From assembly GCA_029783825.1 (NCBI GenBank), contig JAREIK010017820.1:2243001-2307000 (forward strand): 64,000 nucleotides of DNA, written 5' to 3'. The stretch is from Sapria himalayana (taxonomy: Eukaryota > Streptophyta > Magnoliopsida > Malpighiales > Rafflesiaceae). Both the position numbers and the translations under genes were made by a program. The notes beneath the pieces are model-generated. The model did no database searches and was not told the origin of the DNA. It saw only the letters and a list, made by a program, of their open reading frames with translations. Position 1 is the first letter of the stretch. Each line of letters begins with the position of its first letter. This document shows positions 38,046-50,019 of the stretch, piece after piece.

Positions 38046-40250
38046 TATGGAATCAACATCATAAAGCAAACGAGATTTTATGCATTATGGGTAATTTTTT
38101 AAAATTTTGTTTAGTAAAGATTTTTTTATTTATATTTTAGTTAAAAGTTTTAGTTTAATTAATATAAATTAATATTAAATTTTTAAAACACAATTTAAAA
38201 TATAATGAATAAACTTATAAAAAATTAAATGATAAATAGTAATTTTAAAGATTATAACGAAATTACTTTTAACGTAAATATAGAAAATTTTAATATTGAT
38301 AACGATATATCTACAAAAAAGTCCAAGATTGCCAAAAATTTGTTTTCTCCGGTTGTCTCGACCCATATATTAAAAAAAAAACTAAAAACAAAATTAATAG
38401 TATGGACTCGATTTAATATTATGCAACATAAAAATATTAAGGGTGCTGCTTAATAATCGACATAATGCAAAAATTATAAAAAAAATATTTACTTGGAATA
38501 GTTTATGTGAGACTAGGCACATTAAAATACTTGTTAAATAATGCACCAAAAAACACATTGTATTATATCCTAGGCAAACCCAACTCAGCCATGAGGACTT
38601 TGATATTGGATTCAATTCAACATCTATGTTGATTCCCTTCATATACCATAACTAGTTAGGCAGAGAAGATATTATTAAATTGATAATCATGATAAGTGTT
38701 TCGATTAGATTTTCGGAGGATCTAAGAGTAGTCAGTATCATGCAGACTAATTTTTATCCTACATATAAAAGATTTCTATGTTCGCATCTAGGTAACGAAT
38801 TACTAAAATATTATAACTTAAAAAAATAAAAATTAATTAATTTAGGGAATATAGCTGAGTGGTGTCCATGACATCTAATATCCGGACTAGTCATGATGAT
38901 GCATCTTATGTATGCCTCAATGCCCACTATGTAGATTCTAAACGGACACTAAATAAATAAAATATTAAGATTCTTAGAGATTCTCTATCCTCATAATGGC
39001 CTTCACATTTATGAGTGCATGATCATAATCATTAGATAATATAATATTCAAAATAAAATATATAGTATCATATTCAATAATGCATCTAACAATTGAGTAG
39101 TAATTAACTTATTTATTAGAACTATTATAGATGAGCTATTAGAAAATATTTTCCATGTTAGATTTATGTGTCTCATTATTAACATCATAGGAAAAGTTGG
39201 GATGAATGTTGTTTCTCCCGTTTTTGAAACATACCTAACTCACTAAAATTTTTTCGTGCACCTCATAGACAACAAGCATTTGGTAGTTCATGTTTCTCTG
39301 CAGGTCTAAATAATAAGAAATTCCAATTCGATATGAGATAATTTTGGAATTACACTTACCTTATGTGGGAGTTATGTGTTGGATACGAACATGTAATATC
39401 TGACTACGTCAATATAAAGAGTGACAGACTTATTATTAATGATACTTATTGGACTATAAGAATATAATTTATAAAATTCCTGAAGATTTTTTATGACATA
39501 ACAAATCATGTATTCGTTCATTTATACTCTCACCACTTGCATCGCACTAAGGTGCATTTATAATATTTGTATTATATTTAGGAAGTTTAGAAATGACCTA
39601 ATATTTAGTGACATAGTTATTGAGATAAAAACAAAGTACTTAAAGTATTAGTAGACCATTCTTTATTGTCTAGCTACCCTACATGGACCCTAGGGTAAAG
39701 ATGGAAGGGTTAGATAATATTTTAACAAATACATCTTCGTGCATAAACCAAGAATACCAACTTGAAGTGTTCATTGACGAGAAGTTGACTGAGTTATTTA
39801 TATATTATGATACATGGTATGGTGGTAGTAGTTGTCAGGCTCCAAGTAAGGACATGAATACCATATTCAGAGATAATTACTTCTCCAATCAGTTAGTGAG
39901 AGAGAAACGATGAGGTGGATAATAGAATAAGAGCGAGCTGTCTCTGTTCTTAAATACCGATTACTACACAATCCAATCACATACAAATAATAATAATCTT
40001 GATATTTTATATTGGTGAAAATCATATGATTTCACCTATCCCATGCCATTTAAGATGACATGAGATCTACTGACTCATCATGTGTCAAACATAGCATTAA
40101 AGTTAACCTTTTCTGTTGCAGTGAATATAACTTCAGATAAAGATTGTGTTTTGGATTAGATATTATTGAGGTATTAGCTTCCAGGATCATGTTACAATTA
40201 TAGAAAGAGCAGATGAGTTGGTTGCTAATGATAATTCATGAAAATTTGAT
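38046..40250 (+). pseudogene. hAT transposase, nearly full-length relic with BED zinc finger
   Basis: Domains are in the expected order. A BED finger-like start (about 38396-38560) has W-T-R-F then CKNYKKIFTWNSLCETRHIK. A catalytic-region segment follows (about 38875-39170): SMTSNIRTSHDDASYVCLN, AHYVDSKRTL, NLFIRTIIDELLENIFHVR. A middle segment has ELCVGYEHVISDYVN and FIKFLKIFYDITNHVFVHLY (39370-39530), then DPRVKMEGLDNILT (39686-39727) and FIDEKLTELFIYYDTWYGG. The C-terminal dimerisation domain (39918-40185) has SELSLFLNTDYYTIQSHTNN, LDILYWWKSYD, DLLTHHVSNIALKLTFSVA. Several stops and frame changes make it inactive. It is the best-kept transposase in the window. Confidence 0.82.
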
Positions 40251-40789
40251 GAATACTGAGATTGAGCTTACTATACTATTTACGGCCTACTGCTAGCGAT
40301 ACTATTATATGCTTATAAGATTGATTATTTTTGAATGGTCTGTCTATTTAATTTTGTCAATTGAGGTAACTGCATTTATTGTTATTTTGTTCTTTTTTTT
40401 ATTCAGATACATACTAATGAGATTGATATTTTATGTTTATGAGTTTATACTTATTGTATTGCATTTTATTTTTTTAAAGATTTAATATATCTTTGTTATT
40501 TAATAATTTGTAAGTATTTTTAGTTATTAGTTGAGTTTTGACTTGTGATAGTAATTTTGTTTTTTTTTTGTTTTGATTTAATTAATTAATTAATTTAGTT
40601 TTAAATTTTAAATTTTAAAATATATTTAAGTTTGGGATAACCTGAATCGAATGGGCCGAAATGGCATGAACCAACACGTCTTGGCATGACACATCAAGTC
40701 CCGGCATGACCCGACCCGACCCGATCTATAAATATGAATGATATAATATAATATTATAAATTAGAGAAATTATTAATAATTAATAAATT

Positions 40790-41560
40790 TAGAAAATATA
40801 GTATAATGTCTAAGATATCTGATATATAGATTAGTGGTGATAATTTATTATTCGCATGCCTCACTGCTCACCATGCAGATTTAAAAAGAAAATTTAATAA
40901 AAAATTAGAAGATTTTATGAGATCCTCCATCCTAATGAAGGCCCTACCATGTATGAGTTTATTAGACAAGGATATTTACCACATATGATATTGAGAATAA
41001 ATCATTTAGTATTATTTTCAATAATATTTTTGATAATGAAATAGCTATTATTATGTTTGTTTGAATAATTAGAGATGAGCTGTTTGCTGAGATTTTTCAT
41101 ATTAAGTATAAGTGTCACATTAAGTATATGTTTGAACAAATAGAAACAATTAGAGATGAGCTATTGGTGAGATACTTATGTCCTTCATTTTATCCCTTTA
41201 TTGCTTGAAAGGATATATGTATCCTAGGGTTAAGGTGGAAGGAGTAGAAAATATCATAATATATATAATCACATGCATGAACCTAAAACACTAACCTAAA
41301 GCTTTTTTTAAAGAAAAATTAATTAACTTATTTACATATTATGATATTATAGATGATTGTTATAACCAAGCTCCACGTATGAATATTGACATCAGTTTCA
41401 TAGAAATGAGTGCTCTATTTATTTTGCTAGTATATAATAATTAGATTGTATATCGAATAGGAGCGAGATATCTTAATACTAAGATATCAATAACTGTTTA
41501 AACCAATCAAATAATGATAAAAAGAATATTTGGGTTTTACCTTGGTAGAAATCATACAAA
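40790..41560 (+). pseudogene. Second hAT transposase relic in the nest
   Basis: A partial relic without a BED region. A catalytic-like segment (FACLTAHHADLKRKFNKKL, about 40848-40905) leads to PRVKVEGVENIIIY (about 41222-41265), KLINLFTYYD (about 41317-41346) and a worn dimerisation start (ARYLNTKISI, about 41465). It is close in order to the relic at 38046-40250 but independently decayed. The right end at 42292 probably belongs to this element. Confidence 0.65.
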
Positions 41561-42292
41561 TCCATATATCTCATGATAACTAAGATTAATCTTGATTTAC
41601 TAACCCCCCCCAAGTGTCTAGCACAAAATCAGCGTCAACTTTTATATGGCTACTATTCTTATTTCATATTGGAGATTAAGACTATGACCAATTATCATTG
41701 ACATTTTAATTCATAAAGAACTTAAGAAGATTCAAGGTTAGACATTTAGAATAAGACACAAGATTTGTTAGTGAATGATTATTCTTGGGATTTGGAGATC
41801 AATGATATTAAGGCCTCTACTAGCAATATCTTATGATGCATATATGATAATGTCTATCTAAATCTACAACCGTACTATTATACCACAATGACTGGTTGAT
41901 GATTAGTTTGATTTTTGATTATTATTTTTTTGTTTGTATTATTATGACTTTATATACATATAGTTTTATAATTTAGGCTTCATCATTTGTAATATATATA
42001 TATATATATTACATTTGATTATTGAATATATTTTTTTGCATTAAATATTTTTATTTTTTATTGGAGATGAATGTCTATTTTTTTTAAGTAATCATTTCAT
42101 TATATTTGATAGCCCATCATCATCATTGCTACAGGTAAGGCAAATTGTGTGGGGCCTAATACTTTGTTAGTTTTGTCATTCTAGATAGGGCATGATATTC
42201 ATAAAGTATCGTGTCTATCACAACACAGTGACACAACAGGGCCACACAGAAATGAGATTCAGTGACATGACATGACTCATTTGAGACTTCTA

Positions 42293-42914
42293 AGTATGGA
42301 TATGGATAAAGTTTGAAGTTAATAATTTTTTGATCTAGTTATCCAATGACATATAATAAGGATATCCATTGAATAAGATAGATTATCGAGTTATTTAAAT
42401 ATCAATTACTGCTAGATCTTGTCCCATTGAAATATTTAGAATTTTTAAATATTGAATTAATATAAATCATATGTTTAACCACATTCTCATGTTACCTAAG
42501 ATTAAAGGGAATCTATTGACCTCTCTGATGTCTAGCATGACACAAGCGTGTACTTTTTTTTGGGTGATATTGTGATTTCAGATATGAACGTTTAGCCAAA
42601 CAACACAGGCATTACATGAGCATTGCATGGTGTATTATGCACTTTCTATAGTAGCTCGGTGCTAGCCGCTAGTTACCAGGGGGCTAGTCAAATTTTTCCA
42701 GCATTTAGCCAATCAAACCCGGACTTACATGATTCAGCATGATCGACTACCCTAGTGAGCCATTGGGGCATATTGAGCATGCCTCCATTAATCTCGTGCA
42801 TGCACTATATGATCATGTCGGAGAAATTATGTCATGTTCGGCACGACACTGGACATTAAATAGCCACCATAATTCAAGTCATGTCAGCTCAAAAAGGCCT
42901 TGTTAACACCTCTA
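42293..42914 (+). pseudogene. hAT element, 3' part, resuming after the nest
   Basis: Directly after the nest, frames give MDMDKV, then DRLSSYLNINYC (about 42378-42415) and RESTDLSDV (about 42510-42535), the dimerisation domain that the interrupted relic (35650-36576) lacks. GC-rich subterminal DNA follows (42600-42900) and the element ends with gttaacacctcta at 42914, a hAT right end. A target duplication for this outer element was not confirmed. Confidence 0.65.
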
Positions 42915-43197
42915 CAAACATTATGGGGAACACATTTTATATTCCTATGACTAAAACTCATATATCTAAAATAAGAATATTCAACCAATTTGTCGATTGG
43001 ACTATCATGCTATTGGTTTTAAAATAATTTCAATTACAAATTAATTAATATATCAACAACAATATAATACACGTGTTTCCAAATTACCTAAAATTGTTTT
43101 GTTACTTGTTAGTCCGTGCGTGCGTACGTGTTGATGATGGAAATTGTGTCTTTTGAATTCTAAACTATAATCATTTCTTTTTGTTTTTTAATGCAAA

Positions 43198-43446
43198 AAT
43201 TGACCAGTTTATTTGACCTGTTCTCATTTGACCAGCTCTCATTTGACCAATTCATATATTGACGTATCATACATAAAAAACCCTCATGCTTCATATTTGA
43301 CTAGTTCTACTTCTAGCCTAAAGGTAAATTTACCTTCCTTATTCAGATTTGACAAGTTCTATTTATAAGATATTCTCCCAAGTCTTCCACATTCTCCAAA
43401 TTTCGCCATCGAAAGAACATCAATATTCTATAGAGAGAGAGCAACA
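43198..43446 (+). promoter_or_regulatory. W-box-rich promoter and 5' UTR of the 118-codon gene
   Basis: Seven TTGAC cores lie on the + strand at 43200, 43213, 43228, 43243, 43259, 43297 and 43349. Four of them are TTGACC spaced 13-15 bases apart, in a degenerate repeat atttgaccagttct. TTGAC(C/T) is the core of the W-box bound by plant WRKY factors; TTGACG at 43259 also contains the TGACG core of TGA-type bZIP sites. A TATA-like box (tatttataa, 43360-43368) lies about 80 bases before the start codon, giving a likely transcription start near 43395 and a short leader containing agagagaga. The start context is gcaacaATGac. Function as a stress- or defence-regulated promoter is inference. Confidence 0.65.
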
Positions 43447-43803
43447 ATGACAGACACTTTGTCTTCTGCATGCACGAAGAAGTCCAGGAGAAAGACGAGC
43501 CTAACCATCTCGTTATCGGACTTTCTCAACGACCTAAGCTTGACGGTTCTCCCTGTCCAATCGAAAAGCCTCACCTATGATGAACTCCTTAGCGCGAGAC
43601 CTCGTGTGAGTTCTGAACTTCTGTTCGATCGGAAGTACAATGGCGACGGATTCACATCGGTCATCGGAAACGGACAGCATGGCGATGATTTTTATAATAC
43701 CCAACGTGATGGGACCGATGAGATGGATGACTGGCTTGCCAAAAAGATTTCTAAGGGGAACAGGAAAGGGAAGCAAAAAAACCCCCGTTTCAGTTTCTAT
43801 TGA
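43447..43803 (+). CDS. Small intact single-exon protein, weakly eIF4B-like
   Basis: This 118-codon ORF has no interruption and its base composition is clearly less AT-rich than its surroundings. The ATG is the first after the TATA-like box and sits in a good plant context. The protein has a basic N-terminus (KKSRRK, residues 11-16), then SLTISLSDFL (18-27), LTYDELLSARPR (42-53), a glycine- and aspartate-rich middle (GNGQHGDDFY), DEMDDWLAKK (about 90-99) and a lysine-rich tail (KGNRKGKQK). No signal peptide or membrane segment is seen. The spacing of a basic 'SLSDF', 'LTxEEL', 'RPR' and 'DE.DDW..KK' recalls part of plant eIF4B, a translation initiation factor several times longer. It could be a shortened relative, a retrocopy, or an unrelated orphan. 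An intact frame plus promoter signals among decayed transposons argues that it is real. Confidence 0.68.
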   Translation: MTDTLSSACTKKSRRKTSLTISLSDFLNDLSLTVLPVQSKSLTYDELLSARPRVSSELLFDRKYNGDGFTSVIGNGQHGDDFYNTQRDGTDEMDDWLAKKISKGNRKGKQKNPRFSFY

Positions 43804-45985
43804 ATCTCATTTATGATTTTTTTTATTCTTTTATTTTTTTTTTCATTTTTTTTCGGCATTTGTAGCAAGAAGTATCAAGTTCAAATTTGTATAGTTTTGA
43901 TTATTTGATGAAATTATTCATTATAAATTAATTATTTATCATATATGATTTGGGTGTTTAAATAATTCCCAAATGAAATTTATCAAAGATTAAAATCATC
44001 AACATTGCTAAATAAACCATGCAAATTCATATGATTCAACAAATGTACACATTAAACTTGTTTTGGATTATACATCACCCTTTTATCCAAACAAAGATGA
44101 TAATGATAAACATGAAAAACCATAGAAATAGAATCAAATGTTGTGTTCCCTTTATGAATAGAAAAAACTAAGTGATGAACTATCACCATACATGCAAAGC
44201 AGTAGAAAAAGTACTTTAAATTATCACTTCAATGTTATTGATCAAGCATCTTGATAGAAAATTCTTTGGATTGTTGCTCTAGACACCTTTAAGAAGAAGT
44301 AATCAAGAAATGTAAAGGCAAAATGAGTAAAATTTTAAGAATTTTAGGTGGAATTTAAGAATTTAATCATCTTGTTTAGGGATTCAATCAGAGACCCTGG
44401 AACTATTTAGGGATTCAATAAAAGAATTTAGTGATCTTAGAGACCCTGGAACCTTCTAGATATCTCTAGAGATTTTTTTGAATCATATGGAACTATTTGG
44501 AATATTCTAGTCTCTTCTAGATCTTTCTTCAAGTCCTCGTAGAATTATCTCACATTTTGATATTTTTTGAAAAGTAATTAGGTCATGTTATTTTATTTCT
44601 ATATATTTAACTGACACACTCGTTAAATAATCATGATGAAAATTTATAATCTCTTTTTAAAATTATCATAATGCATTGACAAGTTCTCAATTGGCTTTGA
44701 AGTCTAAGTAGTCGCTTCCTTTTAATCATGTATTCTACCTGGGCATGTAATTTTTTTATTCCATGACACATTCAAACAAAATATCTTCTTTATTTTCTCA
44801 AAACGAACATTTAACACTATTCATACTTGGTGTGACTTATACCATGTTGTAATTCCACACTATTCACATTGAACACTATTTTCAAAATGATTAGCCATTG
44901 GATTTAGTCATGCACATCTAATTAAAATTGCATTTGGGGTAAGTGATTGTTATTTTGTCATAATTTCAAATTGACATTCTCCATCTTATTATTTATCCTA
45001 TTTGTAAGTTATAAGAAAATTGCATTTAGTAATTTCAGTCAATCTCTTTGTGTAGCACTCACAAATTTCCACAAAAATATTTCTTAATAAAACATTTTCT
45101 ATTTTACCCTTTATATTTACCTATTAGTTTGGGTGTGAATTGGGGGAATGCCACTACATTTGACCATGTTCTTTTGAAAAGGTTGTTTTGATTCCCCTAC
45201 TCATCATTCTTCATTGGAGGGATTATGTGTCATACTCTTAAAATTGATTAACCACTATTTTAATGCTACTATAGCAATCAACTTTGTCCAGTCCCATAAT
45301 GACTATAATGGAACTATCTCTTATGATCGTCCTGGAATTTGAAATAGTTCTAAATTACATGTTATATTCTTATGCTCTACCTTGTCTTGTTAGTGAACTA
45401 GACAAGTCTTTACATGGTTCTCTATACAATTTTTAATGTGTGACCAATATCATTACTCCTTCACAAGATCTAGAGTATGATGCACAAATAGATTGCAAGC
45501 CCACTTTGAATCGTAGCACTCTTGTATGATCTATTTCCTCAACTTCCCAAATGAGGAGATATATAATCTTTCTTCATTTTATGAAGAAAATATAATCTTC
45601 CACCATAAATCATAGAGTCTTTCTCTTAATAATATACTTCATAAGAGAATTAGCCATTGTGTATTTAAATAATCATTTTTCAATATAGTCTTCTACGTGA
45701 TTGATAAATTTACTTAAACACCATTTTTTTAGATTAATGTATCTTTTACATTCATTTTCCCAAACTTTAAAAATGTGTTATAAACAAATTCATGAAAAAT
45801 TATTCCCATCGAGATTGTTTGATAGTCTGCTTATTTTATCTAAATATTACTTGTTGCTACGGTATGAGTTTTTACCAGAAACTATAATCCCAGCCGGTAG
45901 CAACTTTGTACCCACAAATAATGAATTATTGTCATCAATTTTTTTACATTGGCTATATACCACTATTGAGTTTCATTCTTATTTT
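43804..45985. other. AT-rich DNA without certain genes
   Basis: I recognise no gene. It lies downstream, in minus-strand order, of the gypsy RT/RNase H relic, so part may be its integrase region, but no integrase motif could be defended. Confidence 0.4.
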
Positions 45986-45989
45986 TACT

Positions 45990-46730
45990 TTAAAATACAG
46001 TTGGATTGCATTTTTGAATAAGTACTCTTCTAATTGCAAAATATAAACTATTTGTAAATACTTTACATGGGTTAAAATATTTAAATAAGGCTAGGACAAA
46101 CTCTTATGTCATAGTTTGCTTTAAATGTTCAAAATTTTTTTAGTAAGTTTCATTCAACTCCAAAACTCTTCCCTTCTAGAGAATTTTAAATGGTGTTATG
46201 ATGTGAGAATATTTCCCATATTATTGACCTAAGAAATGATCACTACTTTATTACTTTAGTTGGCAGGTCTCATTCGATAATAACCCACACTTTATTTTTG
46301 TCTATTTGTTTAACTCATTTCTCACATTACAACTCAAAAATGGAACTTATGGATGGGAAAATACTTATTTCTCATAGTTCATATATTATTTGATATTTCA
46401 TAAGATATTGTCATATTTACTCAAATAATCAACATGTTCTAATAATTTATTATATATAATAATATCATCCAAATATATCACCACCAGACAATTAAGAAAA
46501 GATTGTAGCATCTTATTTTTAAGTGTAAAAATTGAGACTTTTGCAATTGTAACTTGTAAGTCCAAATGTAATCACCAAGAATTCATAAAACTCATACCAT
46601 GTTAGACATATTACATTTGGTTCATTACCTTCGCTTACTCAAACTTAATAACATTTCAAACTCAAGTGAATTTGCAAAATTTGCATTGCATCTCAATGTT
46701 GGTCGAACAAGTCAGAAATACAAAAGAATC
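45990..46730 (-). pseudogene. Ty3/gypsy reverse transcriptase/RNase H relic
   Basis: On the minus strand: VSEGNEPNVI and YEFLVITFGLT (about 46640-46560), then NCLVVIYLDDIIIYNK with the YLDD catalytic motif (about 46485-46440), then LLEHVDYL. Further down are FEHLKQTM (about 46133-46110) and VFTNSLYFAI, RVLIQKCNPTVF (about 46060-45990), matching the gypsy RNase H block after RT. Frames change and stops are present. 46731-47700 upstream shows nothing certain. Confidence 0.75.
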
Positions 46731-47717
46731 AAATATATATTATCATATTTGACAACTCTTTGGGCATAAGATTTTGAAATGATCAAGAAGTTCAAATACT
46801 TCTATATGAGTCTCAATGATAAACACTAAGTTTTGTCATTCAAAGAATTTGTAGATTAGTTATTTCATTTTTCCTCGCCCACTTTGCTAATTGATTTTGT
46901 AAAGAATATTTTTCTAGATTATTCGATGCAACATGTAATTAAAATAATATATTGGAAAATAGTGTCTAGGATACAAATATAATTAATAAGTAGAACTAGT
47001 AATGTATTCACTCGATCTAGAAAATTCAACCAAACACCAAGTCATTGTCATTCATGCTAAGTGAAAATCTAATTTTGAGGTTTATTTAGAATTTATCATC
47101 TTAACACACAATTTAACTTTATGTAAGTTCAAATTTAACTTCTCCATGATCCCTCAAGAGATAAAAATATCATGCACATCTATATCAACTTGTACGTTTC
47201 AATTATGAATGAACGTCCTAATATCAAAGATATCAATAATCTTCAAGTGTTATGCTTCTCATTTTCAAAGGAGCTCAATAAGATTAAACTTAGTATAATG
47301 ATATTTTCTTTCTAAAATCCACAGTCTATGGAAATTGCAATAAATTTACCTCGATTAGGACAATCCCCAATCCTATGTGGTTTATCTCAAAAAAAATATG
47401 TTAGTGGTTTTTACTTCTTTTTGTAAACATTGAACAATTGTTTCCATTATATTGAATTGTTATTATTTCTATTGGTTATCTTGATTAACATAATTCTTTT
47501 ATTTAAAATTAGAAGTGTTGTCTTATCGAATTTTTGAATTCCACCAAAAATTTGGCTAATGACATTATATCAGTGAGATCTTGCAAACTTCTTCTTTATA
47601 ATTCTTATATCATCCCAGATTTGAGATTATCCATAAAGAAAAAAATTTTTTATTTCTCATCAAGATTAAAAAATTTGAAGTATTAATTCATGAAATAAAA
47701 ATACATAGTTTTTTACT

Positions 47718-48131
47718 TAGAGGTGTCCAATAGGCCATGTAGCTTGATCGCAACTCATAGAATGACTCATCATGGCTGAAACCATGCCTAGGATAGGTAT
47801 TGGCTAGCCCATTGCATGGCTGGTGGAATTGTTAGGTAATGGAAATGTAGACTAGCTTGAAATGAATCCAAGCTTGCATGAGTCCAAGCCATGCTTAGTC
47901 CATGGCTATTATGGGTTTGGCATGGACCAACCCTCACTAACATGACTCTACATGATTTGGGTAGCCGACAGTCCAATGGGCTATGTTGGGTTTGCCTTTT
48001 TTTGGAGAGGTTCTAAGATGACAAGGCTCATGCTATAGCTTAACCAGCAAATCAAAGCGTTAGTCTTGCCTCCATGATTGGGCATAACAAATTGGTAGTG
48101 CCTGCCTAGCATAGATTGTTGGATACCCATA
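47718..48131. mobile_element. 414-bp hAT MITE
   Basis: The left end tagaggtgtccaa and the right end (reversed) tatgggtatccaa agree at 10 of 13 bases. Flanking 8-mers tttttact (47710-47717) and ttcttact (48132-48139) agree at 7 of 8. The inside is enriched in ccatgc/gcatgg subterminal motifs. It has no coding capacity. Confidence 0.75.
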
Positions 48132-48869
48132 TTCTTACTTCTATATATTGGGGTGCATTTTAAAAATTAGGCTTTGTTTCATTTTCTTAAAATACCATGA
48201 GGCCCAAAAAGATATTTTTATTTTCCTTATTTTAGTTATTGATTTAAATTAGCCAAATTGGTTAAATAATGAGATACATAGATGTTAATTTTATTTTATG
48301 TTTAAAATTGAATTTGAGATGGATGATTATGAAAATAGTATTAAATTTACTAATTTTGAAGTTCTAGTGAAAATGTTTTTAGACCAATTTGAATCATATG
48401 AGCATTTTGGTTATTTTATTATTAAGTGAAAAGTAATATATTTATTTCTTTCAATTCTCTTTATCGTTCATGATTTAAATTTTGTTTCTCTTCTTCTTTT
48501 TGATTCTCGTCTCTTCTCCCCTATTTCTTTAAAAAATATTTCATTTAAAACATAAAATTCATGATTTTTGTAAAAATCCATTCAATGAAGTGATTAAGCC
48601 CGAGAACTTCGTTTCAACTAAAAATAACAATTCAATAGCAATAATCTTAAAAAGGAAGAATAATATATATGTTAGATGATATAATTCCATTTTCTTGCTT
48701 GAATTATTTAATTAGGCTTGAAATTATACAAATTACTAGCTCAATTTTATATTATTTTAGTTTTTCAAAGTTGAATTAAAGTTATGAAAATGGGTTTAAA
48801 ATATAAGGGCTAAGGTTTGAGGGTTAAGCCTTGGAAACGATTAGTAACAAATTTATATGATTAGAAATT
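48132..48869. other. AT-rich DNA before the copia element
   Basis: I see no gene. The last five bases (gaaat, 48865-48869) are the likely left target-site copy of the copia insertion. Confidence 0.5.
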
Positions 48870-49103
48870 GTTATAAAATAAAACTAAACCCGCAATAATT
48901 TGAAAGATAGAAAATTCAAAAGTAAAGCAATAAATTACATCAGGAAATAAAATACATTCAAAAGAAAATGAGAAATTGGAATACATGGGAATGAATTTCA
49001 AAGAAATAGAAAAGTCCTTTATATAGGAAAAAGTTTGGAAATCTCCAAACAATTTTCCAATGTGGGCAAGGTGATTTTCACCTACCCCCATTTAAAAATA
49101 ATA
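48870..49103 (-). repeat. 3' LTR of the copia element
   Basis: It starts tgttataaaataaaactaaa on the + strand and nearly matches 53183-53417. The last 14 bases are more diverged, and the terminal TG in element sense appears as TA. Confidence 0.88.
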
Positions 49104-50005
49104 TTCTCCCACTTGAAAATAACTTCTTTTCTTGTCAATACTTGCTTCTAATCTTGTTAAGCCACATGAAGTTCTACACCATTCAAACTTATCATTGCTA
49201 ATCGGTTTGGTTAAAATATCCGCTATGTTTTCTTCGGTATCAATCTTTTGCAAATCCACACTTCCTTCTTCTACTTTCTCTCGTACAAAATGATATTGTA
49301 CCCTGATGTGTTTTGTTTTGGAGTGAAATATTGGATTTCTTGCTAAGTGTAGAGCACTTTGATTATCACAAAATAAAGTAACATTATATTGCTTATATCC
49401 AAGCTCTTCCAACAGTATTTGCAACCAGATTGCTTCTTTACTGGCTTGTGTAGCTGCAACATATTCTGCTTCTGTCGTAGAAGTAGATACAATAGGCTGC
49501 AATTTCGAAACCCAACTTACAGCTCCTCCAGCAAGAGAAAAAACATAACCTGTTGTAGACTTGCTATTATCAACATTTTCAGCATAGTCTGCATCAACAT
49601 AACCTCTGACAATAAGATCTGAACTTCCATAGCATATTGTAGTATTTGAGGTTCCTTTCAGATATCTGAAAATCCTCTTCACAGTACTCCAATGTTCTAA
49701 GCCCGGATTTGTCATAAATCGACTAACCACTCTCACTGCTTGTGCAATATCTGGTTTGTAAAAATCATTCCAAACATTAAACTTCCCACTCCTGATGCAT
49801 ACGGTACTCGAGACATCTTCATCCTCTCTTCTTCTGAGCTAGGACACATACTTGAGGATAATTTGAAATTACCAGGAAGATGAGTAGAAATTGGCTTACT
49901 ATCTTGCATGTTGAAGCGACGCAAGATTTTGTTAAAATAATTTTGTTGAGAAAGCCAAATCTTCTTATTATTTCAATCTCGGTAAATTTGTATCCCTAGA
50001 ATTTT
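49092..50005 (-). pseudogene. copia RT C-terminus and RNase H, original orientation
   Basis: Read on the minus strand from about 50005: ILGIQIYRD, a TGA where Arg is expected, NNKKIWLSQQNYFNKILRRF (to about 49910), then MQDSKPISTHLPGNFKLSS and VPYASGVGSLMF. A one-base shift follows near 49735, then RVVSRFMTNPGLEHW, the RNase H segment with GYVDADYAENVD, KSTTGYVFSLAGGAVSW, STTEAEYVAA, FCDNQSALHLARNP, TKHIRVQYHFVREKVEEG and ADILTKP. The 215-codon piece (49092-49736) is uninterrupted. Upstream RT sequence (QLARE..MKDLG in this family) is missing at the junction with the inverted block. Confidence 0.93.
49104..49113 (-). other. Polypurine tract of the copia element
   Basis: In element sense the bases read agtgggagaa, directly before the 3' LTR. 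It is the usual start of plus-strand synthesis in this family and helps fix the LTR edge. Confidence 0.75.
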
Positions 50006-50019
50006 GTTGAGAAATTGGC

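Larger units (their letters stand above)
36585..42292 (+). mobile_element. hAT nest inserted in an older hAT element
   Basis: The left end tagaggtgttaaatg and the right end (reversed) tagaagtctcaaatg agree at 12 of 15 bases. The flanking 8 bases, aatatgga (36577-36584) and agtatgga (42293-42300), agree at 7 of 8, as expected of an old hAT target duplication. It holds two transposase relics (38046-40250 and 40790-41560), so one hAT element probably sits inside another. A possible internal boundary is cgacccgatctata near 40727, with a possible partner start near 37802 (taggggcagaaatccgac). GC-rich subterminal DNA lies at 36590-36990, 37390-37720, 40630-40735 and 42120-42290. Confidence 0.72.

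Noticed and set aside
48861..49091. Minus-strand ORF of 76 codons, and its relative at 53142-53456
   Set aside because: Both are translations of the copia LTRs.
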